Positions 57,117 through 64,000 of a DNA stretch of 64,000 bases are shown piece after piece. The notes under the pieces were generated by a model. The model was not told the DNA's origin, did not search any database, and saw nothing but the letters and a program-made list of their open reading frames with translations. The stretch's first letter is position 1; each line of letters begins with the position of its first letter. Origin of the DNA: Maratus speciosus (lineage: Eukaryota > Arthropoda > Arachnida > Araneae > Salticidae); the NCBI GenBank assembly GCA_963932465.1, contig OZ010787.1, positions 32,864,087 through 32,928,086 of the forward strand, given 5' to 3'. A program made the position numbers and the translations under genes.

Positions 57117-58690
57117 TAAAAAACTATGCGGTATTCATTTTTTAATTACTTTGAAGTATTTATTTTTTCGTTTTGACTACTGTACATAATCTCTTTTGTT
57201 TCATTTCTTTGTAGTTTATTTTCAACAGAAAACGCACAACAGACGGAAAGAAAAGATAGAAAAAAATTATTAATTTAACGGTCTTATCAAATAAACTTAA
57301 TTATGCAGAACATAGCTTACAATAATAAAGAAATTTGAAAAACATCTGTTGTATGAATTCAATGAAACAGCAGAAAACTAAATCAAGAAATTTTACATCC
57401 AGTGCACCGCAAAGTTTGTTAGACGGCTCCAGAACCCTATTATATTATGTTAGTGTGTTACAGTATAATTATATAATCATTATTAAAATTTCGTAATAGA
57501 TTCTCGTAAAATTTGTTTTCTCACCACTTTAGGAGCTTCATCTCGGAAAAAAATATACAGCAGAAAGAAATGGAAAAAATTTAAATAAACATTGTTTTAA
57601 CAAAATTAATTTTAAACCTCCCCCATGTTACCAAGGAAAATGTTTAGAAGAATAATTGCATTTAAATAAGGTAACACGTGTTTATCACATTAAAGTGAAG
57701 CCGCAAAGAACTTCCATTTTAATCATATATTCATTTTTAATTTTTTTACAAGATTATTTTCCTTTTATGTAGGTTTATGTAATGTTTTCTTTTGATAAAC
57801 CCGAAAACATAATTTTATAATTTTTTTCATTTCCAAAAGTTACCGCAAAAATATATTTTTCTGTAATCCGATTCTCTCCAAAGATATAGAAATCAATTCG
57901 GATATAAAATATAAATTATGCATGTGAAATGCTTTTTTGTGGCTTTTATTTCAATGATTAGCAAACAAATAAAAAAAAGAAACATATTCATGAAAATTTC
58001 AAGATTACACAAATTGCATTTGATACTGATATAAGAAACGGTAATTTCACAATGAAAGTGGAACATTTGAAAAAGTTAAATATTTATTTTTTAAAGGTAT
58101 TTTAAAGTGATGTTACACTTCCATGCATATTATATGAAATAAATAAATACATAAGCACTTTCAAGAAAAAAAATCTAAACTCTTTACAATGAAAAAATGC
58201 GTAAATAAAACACACACTAAAACATAAAATATCAACTGATTTTTTTTTTTCTAGGTTCTAAATTTGTTAATAACTGGTCTATCTCCAGAAAATTTAAATA
58301 TGTTGTTCAGATAACAATAAGAAGATTTTAAAAACACTTGACGATTATCGACACTCCCAACGTCTGTTCTGTCGATACGTAACCAGAAAACTCGTTTTGT
58401 CATCCACAAAGAGCGAGAATTGAATTCATAAAGAACTCGAGCGATGTTTATATATTTATTTTGATGGTAGAGTATAAATATAAGATTATACGTGGCAGAC
58501 ACTTAAAAATTTTTAATTAGTTTTAGAAAAAAGAATATGAAAAATGGAAAATTTCCGAAAAATGCCATTGCTCTAAAATAAAAAGTTTTAGTCGCAGAAA
58601 CAAACTGTCTGTCTTAAGTCTTGAGCATAATGCAGTGAATATGGATTCCGAATTTCATTAAAATCGGTCGGGTAGTTCCCGAAAATATGG
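57117..58690. other. Unassigned AT-rich DNA
   Basis: No gene, RNA or clear repeat structure recognised. Confidence 0.45.
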
Positions 58691-58693
58691 GTC

Positions 58694-58968
58694 TTAGCCT
58701 TTAAATGCGCGATTTTTTATTTTGTTTGGAAAACTGTATATGATTCTCTAACAGGTTTATTACACAGGAAAAAATAATTAAAAAAATCAGAGGTACATTA
58801 TTCATATAATACGTCAATCTTTTCTTCTGTTGCACATATGCAATACAAGTAAAAACTACTGTCGTGTAGCTGTTTTACGTTAACATATTGCAAATTAGTA
58901 AGTATTTTAATAAGTATGGCTCCAAATACCTTATTTTATATAATTATTTATTTTTTAAAGTTTAATAT
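58694..58968 (-). repeat. Inverted copy of the CGCGCATTTAAGGG repeat
   Basis: Reverse complement of 60535-60798 (CCTTTAAATGCGCGATTTTT at the left, AAATACCTTATTTTATATAA at the right). It abuts the inverted MITE 58973-59212, so the pair has moved or been copied as a block. Confidence 0.75.
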
Positions 58969-58972
58969 TTAA

Positions 58973-59212
58973 CCCTTTAATTCCCATGATAGAATACATT
59001 CATGAAATTAAGTAGTTCAGAGAATATGACTTTAAACCAGAAAGTTTCAATGATTAATTTCGCTTTATTTAAATTCGGAATGTCTGTTTTTGATTAAAGG
59101 GATTATTGCTATTTTAAAATTCTGATGTGAATTAGGTATATACGAATAAAAAAAAATCTATTAATTTCAAAACATTGTTGTTTGTATATATGCAAAGCTC
59201 CGCACGAAATGA
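58973..59212 (-). mobile_element. TTAA MITE (CCCTTTAGTGCGCAG family), inverted
   Basis: TTAA at 58969-58972 and 59213-59216. Inverse of 17439-17676 and 60281-60518. Contains AAACCAGAAAGTTTC. Confidence 0.85.
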
Positions 59213-59216
59213 TTAA

Positions 59217-59724
59217 AGCTCGTATATTTCCCATATGATTGCACCCAGTCTTGTCTTCCCTTAAAATAAACTGTACGTGAATTACCCTGATGTACTTTGA
59301 ATTTTTTTTTATGCCAGTCTTATGCGTGAAATTAGTAACATATTTATTTTGCTAATTTGACATAAAAAATTACATTTCAGGACTTTCAATAAAGCCGGTT
59401 TTTCATGTAAAGCATCATTTCAAACTAAAAACAGGACGCTTTTCAATTTATTAATTGATTTATTTCGTATTTCATACCGTTTCAAAAATAAGAAAATTAA
59501 CGTCGCTATTTACCATTATAGTTCTGCGTATTTTAGCACATGCCCTTCCTTAATTTTGTAGATATCAAATGCCTCGGCTTTTCGGTTTAATGCTTTACCG
59601 TCGGCACCATATCGAACTAACCAATGTGAAAAAAGCGTTGCCATTAGGCTATTTTTTAATTCAAATTTCTTGATTGGCATCCCTTTTTGAAATAGTAAAT
59701 TCGCCTTATTTAATGACATATTAA
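59217..59724. other. Unassigned AT-rich DNA
   Basis: A minus-strand frame of 67 codons (59516-59719) has no domain I recognise and I do not call it. Confidence 0.4.
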
Positions 59725-59728
59725 TTAA

Positions 59729-60129
59729 CCCTTTCAGGGGCGGTGGTATGTTTATAAAACTGCTTAATTTTTATTCCCAAATGCCACACTGGCAACAGAA
59801 TTTTGAAAAATAAAATTGCGTTTTATCATCTATGTGAAAGCAGCTTTTCCTTATTTGTCTCTAATTTTCAGTGTCGCAAAATTATTTAACACTAGAACCA
59901 CCGGAAATTTTACTGAAGTGTTATAAAAATATTTTACACCGGAAATTTTAATTGAAACTACTTAACTTATTTATTTAACTTGTTTCTCCGAGGTACATTT
60001 TAAACTTATTTTAGAATGAAATTTCTGGTGATAATCGAAATATTTTTATTTGGTAGCGGTCAAAATGACCGCTATGGAGGTTCTAGTGTTAAACATTTTA
60101 GGAATGTAAATGCTTTGCCCTTGAAAGTA
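59729..60129. mobile_element. TTAA MITE (CCCTTTCAGGGGCGG type) interrupted by another TTAA MITE
   Basis: TTAA at 59725-59728 and 60130-60133. Without the inner element (59890-60088 and one TTAA) it is about 198 bp and resembles 30853-31071. Confidence 0.85.
59890..60088. mobile_element. TTAA MITE (CACTAGAAC type) nested in a TTAA MITE
   Basis: TTAA at 59886-59889 and 60089-60092. Ends CACTAGAACCACCGG and GGTTCTAGTG. Contains TACACCGGAAATTTT, AAATTTCTGGTGATA and the hairpin GCGGTCAAAATGACCGC. Confidence 0.9.
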
Positions 60130-60280
60130 TTAAGGTGAAAAGAAGGGGAAAATTACCATTTCAAAAAAGTGGCGCCAAACAAGAAATCTGAATTTTAAAA
60201 AAAACTAGCCCACTGGCAACACTGTTCTTATATTGGTTAGTTTGACATGGTAACAACGATATGCGGTGAAATGGAATTAA

Positions 60281-60518
60281 ACCTTTAGTGTGCAACTTTG
60301 CATGTATGTAAATAGCAGTGTTTTGAATTTAATAGCTTTTATTATTCGTATATACCAAATTCACACCAGAAAATTAACACAGCAATATTTGATTTCATGA
60401 ATAACAGGCATTCCGTATTTAAATAAAATGAAATTAACCATTGAAACTTTCTGGTGTAAAGTCAGATTCTCTGAACTACGTAATTTCTTGAATGTATTCT
60501 ATCATGGGAATTAAATGG
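60281..60518 (+). mobile_element. TTAA MITE (CCCTTTAGTGCGCAG family)
   Basis: TTAA at 60277-60280 and 60519-60522. Contains TTCACACCAGAAAATTA and CTTTCTGGTGTAAAG in inverted positions. Confidence 0.85.
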
Positions 60519-60534
60519 TTAAAGGTTAAGATTG

Positions 60535-60798
60535 ATAAAATAAATAATTATGTAAAATAAGGTAATTGGAGACATACATATTAAAATATTTACTAATTTG
60601 CAATATTTAGCCTAAAATATCAACACAACACGAGTTTTTACTTGCGTTGCGGATGTACAACGGAGAAAAGATTGACGTATTATAGGAAAAATGTATCTCC
60701 GATTTTTTTTTTCATTATTTTTCCTGTGTAATAAACCTTTCAGAGAATCATATATATTTTTTTCGAAACAAAATAAAAAATCGCGCATTTAAGGGTTA
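60535..60798 (+). repeat. Repeat ending CGCGCATTTAAGGG
   Basis: Reference copy for 22477, 58694 and 17677. Holds GTTGCGGATGTACAACGG, TATCTCCGA with a T-run, and TCGCGCATTTAAGGGTTAA at the right end. Confidence 0.75.
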
Positions 60799-61355
60799 AT
60801 GGAATCCCAAGTACATTAGTTCTGTTTAAAGGCATAGCTGCCAACTGCTTCGGCTACAGTAATACAAAAGACGAATATTCTCCTTACTTCATTGCAGAAA
60901 TCTCTGATCAAACATGTCGAAGATTTCTCTACGGTGACCAATTACTGGTTACGGAAAGTCATAGCAGTTAGCAACTATTTAAAAAATATATCAAAAGTAT
61001 TTCGTATCCACATCATTTTCGGTAGTTTCATGATTATATAAATTGTGATAATCTATATTACAAATTATATCACAATCTGTTAGAAAATGCTTATGATAAA
61101 ATTATGATATTTTGAGTGCTTAAAGAAACGTCGCGTCATTTTTTTTTCAATTTACATTCATGTACCAATTTTCATTATTTTTATTCTTTGTGTATTTCCT
61201 TTGCGTACTTACTTATTGTTTTTTGTGAAAATGATAGACGGGATCTAAATATTAAAATTCCTTTCGTCATAAAATTAAAATTTTTTAATCGATGTGTTTC
61301 CAACTTAAATAAATGAATTTGAAACAGCTTGATTCCGAAACTGAAGGTTGATATC
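60799..61355. other. Unassigned DNA with a lone CATAGCTGCCAAC end
   Basis: CATAGCTGCCAACTGC at 60834 matches one end of the 61782 MITE, but the other end is not found. The rest is AT-rich and unrecognised. Confidence 0.45.
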
Positions 61356-61359
61356 TTAA

Positions 61360-61562
61360 CCCTTTCAGGGGTAAAGTACTTCTGTTGCTAAAATGATGGA
61401 TTGATGCCGGTTTTTATGAACAAATTTATATGAAACTTAGTAAAAGCTTTTCTTCGCGTATATTGCATTTAGCAAAATATAAGTCCTTTACTTGGGTGCC
61501 AGTGTGTCATTTGGGAATTAAAATTAAGTGGTATCTATAATATACCGGTGCCCTTTAAAGGG
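61360..61562. mobile_element. TTAA MITE (CCCTTTCAGGGG type)
   Basis: TTAA at 61356-61359; the right flank has decayed to TTGA. Contains GATGCCGGTTTTTATG and ATAATATACCGGTGCCCTTTAA. Confidence 0.75.
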
Positions 61563-61781
61563 TTGAGCAGCGCAAACTTGTTTTTTTACTACACACTTTT
61601 TTCTACGTAACATCAACAAAGACACCGACGTTTTTTACTTCACACAATTAGTCTTGACTAAATATACCTCCTTTATTACTAATTCTATCAAAAGTTCAAG
61701 TTTATGACTTCTCTTATATTATTCACTAACCTCTTGTTCTTTTCATTTTTCCTCTAATCAACCCTTTGATTATGGGTTTGG

Positions 61782-61933
61782 CATAGCTGCCAACATCTTA
61801 CGCTTTTTTTGTACCACAAAAATTTTATAGTGAATTTCACCTTTTTAAATCGCCATAATCTGACGATTATATAAGTCAAAAATGTCTATTAAACTTTTTA
61901 AGGTGCAGAAAAGTTGAAGAGTTGGCAGCTATG
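61782..61933. mobile_element. CATAGCTGCCAAC-ended MITE
   Basis: Ends CATAGCTGCCAAC and GTTGGCAGCTATG are perfect inverted repeats. The core GTACCACAAAAATTTTATA resembles the hAT-like MITE core. Target duplication unclear. Confidence 0.8.
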
Positions 61934-62175
61934 AGTTGGAATACATGTCATCGCAGCGATTCTTTCTTTATTGTATTCGTACCACCTTTTAATAGGCCAC
62001 CTCTAAAATTTTAGAAATTGGCCATTAAATGACACATATAATAGTAATGATTATCTCACCCAAGTTAAAATGTAAAACGTAGACCGAATCTTCGAGACAT
62101 AACAGCTCACAGGATTTGCTATAGCGTCAAGAAATATGTAGCGAGGAAATCGCGTATACCGGTATTCCTTTAGGA

Positions 62176-62323
62176 CAGGGGTGTCAAACTGTGGCCCGCC
62201 GGATACCACTAGATTTTTTTAGAAATCACTGCCTTATCTAATCATCGAATCTCCGAGACTCATGAAGTAGACTGTTTCTTTATAAAATAGTGGTATCAGG
62301 CGGCCCACAGTTTGACACACCTG
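62176..62323. mobile_element. hAT-like MITE (CAGGGGTGTCAAACTG arms)
   Basis: Arms CAGGGGTGTCAAACTGTGG and, on the other strand, CAGGTGTGTCAAACTGTGG. Core ATACCACTAGATTTTT and TGCCTTATCTAATCATCGAA are shared with 16233 and 29955. Confidence 0.87.
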
Positions 62324-62429
62324 GTGTAATAAATAGTCTGATTCACATACTACAACCTGGTCTAATCCATTACCGTCTCAATACTCAAGTCCTCCGGACT
62401 GATTTCGTGACGTACCAAATGAAGATTAA

Positions 62430-62631
62430 CCCCTTGAAGGGCAAGCAATTGCCTTTGTGTAATGCTTAATTCCCACCGGAAATTTAAAATATTTTATTTC
62501 AAAATAAGGAAAATCAATTTTACGACTTTTCTCCACTAAAGTCAGAAAACTAAAATTTCCTAAAATTTTTCTGGTGCAAACCCTGATTAATCGTAGGTGA
62601 GATAAAATATATCCCACCGCACCTCAAGGGG
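62430..62631 (-). mobile_element. TTAA MITE (CCCCTTGAGGGGC family), left arm
   Basis: TTAA at 62426-62429 and 62632-62635. Contains CCCACCGGAAATTTAAA and TTTTTCTGGTGCAAACC. Confidence 0.88.
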
Positions 62632-62635
62632 TTAA

Positions 62636-62827
62636 GGGGCGGCGGTATATATTATATTATTGTATGTATATATTATTTGCACCAGAAAAAAATTAGGAAA
62701 TTTTAGTTTTCTGACTTTAGTGGAGAAAAGTCGTAAAATTGCTTTTCCTTATTTTGAAATTAAATTTTTCTAAATTTCCGGTGGGAATTAAGCATTACAC
62801 AAACGCAATTGCTTGTCCTTCAAGGGG
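62636..62827 (+). mobile_element. TTAA MITE (CCCCTTGAGGGGC family), right arm
   Basis: Shares the central TTAA with its mirror partner; the outer flank reads TTGT. Contains GCACCAGAAAAAAATT and AATTTCCGGTGGGAATT. Confidence 0.82.
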
Positions 62828-62953
62828 TTGTTCTTCATTTGGTACGTCACGAAATCAGTCCGTAGGCCTTGTGTATTGAGACGGTAATGTCTAATCTCAC
62901 CTTCTCCCCTAAATAAAGAAACCAACTCTAAATTATCAAATATCTGTATTGAC

Positions 62954-63730
62954 CATGGAACTATTAATAAAGAGGAAATGTCATATCCTTAACCCCTTAA
63001 CAGTGTGACTCGAACTGCATTCGGGCAAGAACACTTTGCTTGCTTCGTTATTAAAAGCATTTTGATACCACTAATTTGTAACTGTAAATTTACCTTTAAT
63101 TATTGTCAGATATTTTTCGATTAAGTAAGGTAAATATTTTAGTATGGAAAAAGTGGTGTCCAGCCCCACTTTTATTTTTTTTTTTGTAAGAAAACAAATG
63201 TCACTGTTAAGGGGTTAAAGTAGTGAGGTTTCAACTCTAACCGCTGTCGCAGATGCTGTTTACCGCCGGTTGAAACCTCCACCAGTAGATTTATATAAAA
63301 ATCTTCAACTTTCTTGAACGCCTTATTTTTACAAAATTTCAGTCATAAATAATGGTAGAAAAAGATTTTTTTTTTTTTTTTTTTTTTACTGATAGGAGTT
63401 TACTTTGGCGGAAATTAGGTCTTGAGTTTCCGCAATATTGTGACGACCTGGGAAACAAACTGACAGTTTTACAAGGTATACTGACACCTGTAAAAACAAA
63501 TAGAAATTTTTACGAAATTTTTCAGAAAATTTTCCAAGTAAAAGACGCTTAAATAAGACGAAATTTTCTATTCAATTTTACTGCTGAGATGTTTGTGCTG
63601 GCGGTAAACGGAAACTGAAGATATGATTTAAAAAAAGCAGCCGCCATCTTGTGACAACCTTCTCAGTTACTTCACTTGCAACTGGTAGACAGTACACTAT
63701 ATGTCTCCTCCTCTTTATTCATAACTCCAT
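62954..63730 (+). mobile_element. 9-bp-TSD MITE interrupted by a TTAA MITE
   Basis: TGTATTGAC (62945-62953) and TGTGTTGAC (63731-63739) flank it. It is 777 bp, of which 226 bp are the nested element plus its TTAA, leaving 551 bp, matching its sisters. Confidence 0.9.
62993..63214. mobile_element. TTAA MITE (CCCTTTAACAGTG family) nested in a MITE
   Basis: TTAA at 62989-62992 and 63215-63218. Sister MITEs read ATATCCTTAAAATAGTGAAGC with one TTAA at exactly this place, so the insertion and its 4-bp duplication are proven by comparison. Confidence 0.95.
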
Positions 63731-63746
63731 TGTGTTGACATAGTGT

Positions 63747-63937
63747 CAGGCCTTGGAGCGGTCAATTTTTGGCCACCACTAATTTTATAAAATTATTTTT
63801 ATGGCAGATTAGTACAAGAATTATGATAATAATCGCCCCACGCGAAGCGTGTTGCTACGGCGTTTCCAAGATAAATGTAAAACAAAAATTTTCGTATTTA
63901 GTCTCTGTAAAAAAGACCGCTTCGAGGGCGAGGTCTG
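63747..63937. mobile_element. hAT-like MITE (CAGGCCTTGGAGCGG arms)
   Basis: Arms CAGGCCTTGGAGCGGTC and, on the other strand, CAGACCTCGCCCTCGAAGCG; the core starts GCCACCACTAATTTTATAAA. The 8-bp flanks CATAGTGT and TGCAGTGC are too different to be sure. Confidence 0.65.
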
Positions 63938-63944
63938 TGCAGTG

Positions 63945-64000
63945 CATGGAACTATTAATAAAAAGGAACTGACATATCCTTAAAATGGTGAAGCTTCAAC
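63945..64000 (+). mobile_element. 9-bp-TSD MITE, left end only (runs out of the window)
   Basis: Begins CATGGAACTATTAATAAA and matches 2268 onward until the window ends. Confidence 0.88.

Larger units (their letters stand above)
62368..62889. repeat. Inverted duplication holding a head-to-head dimer of TTAA MITEs
   Basis: CATTACCGTCTCAATAC at the left and GTATTGAGACGGTAATG at the right, with complementary sequence all the way to a central TTAA at 62632-62635. Each arm holds one CCCCTTGAGGGG-family MITE (62430-62631 and 62636-62827) plus about 60 bp of identical flank. Confidence 0.9.

Noticed and set aside
59516..59719. Minus-strand 67-codon frame
   Set aside because: No family recognised; composition and length are compatible with chance.

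Overview
The window is repeat-dominated, AT-rich animal DNA with no host protein gene that I can recognise. The mix points to an invertebrate, most likely an arthropod, at low confidence: a Penelope-like retroelement, an RTE-type non-LTR 5' fragment, a tRNA-derived SINE, a decayed Tc1 element, a pogo-like element, and many short TTAA-flanked and hAT-like inverted-repeat elements. Almost every open frame shorter than 130 codons lies inside a repeat or shows no recognisable protein.

Layout. Positions 1-7400 and 7989-15381 are two nearly identical head-to-tail copies of a unit of about 8 kb. An RTE 5' fragment (7401-7860) lies at their junction. Each copy carries a 4.8-kb inverted-repeat element with 9-bp target duplications, and that element holds nested MITEs and a SINE. 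From 15.4 to 22.5 kb there is a (TA)n tract, a palindromic hAT-like MITE, several TTAA MITEs and a dead Tc1 element. From 22.8 to 34 kb there are two oppositely oriented copies of an unclassified repeat beginning at a TACTGGGTGTCCG-like end. Between them lies a 5.0-kb element (24528-29554) whose ends carry arrays of GAGTG...CACTC palindromes, and which has itself been hit by a 9-bp-TSD MITE, a pogo-like element (hit in turn by a SINE), a GGCCCGG-rich element and a TTAA MITE. Positions 36340-38095 hold a satellite-like array of about twelve 148-bp units. Positions 38657-43366 hold the only intact gene of the window, a 767-codon Penelope-type reverse transcriptase with a GIY-YIG endonuclease. 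It sits in a complete insertion with a 12-bp target duplication, three pseudo-LTR copies, TATA boxes and hammerhead-like motifs. From 44.4 to 52.6 kb there are three long palindromes, two of them nested in one short MITE. The remainder is a field of TTAA, hAT-like and 9-bp-TSD MITEs, some nested base-exactly.

How the parts relate. Nothing forms a host pathway. The elements form an insertion stratigraphy: several insertions can be undone on paper to give back a sequence matching an uninterrupted sister copy. The most unusual pattern is that MITEs with quite different palindromic arms share the same internal core, both in the hAT-like group (CCACTAAATTTTA core) and in the TTAA group (CACCAGAAATTT core). 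Boundaries given to the base rest on visible target duplications or terminal repeats; others are approximate.
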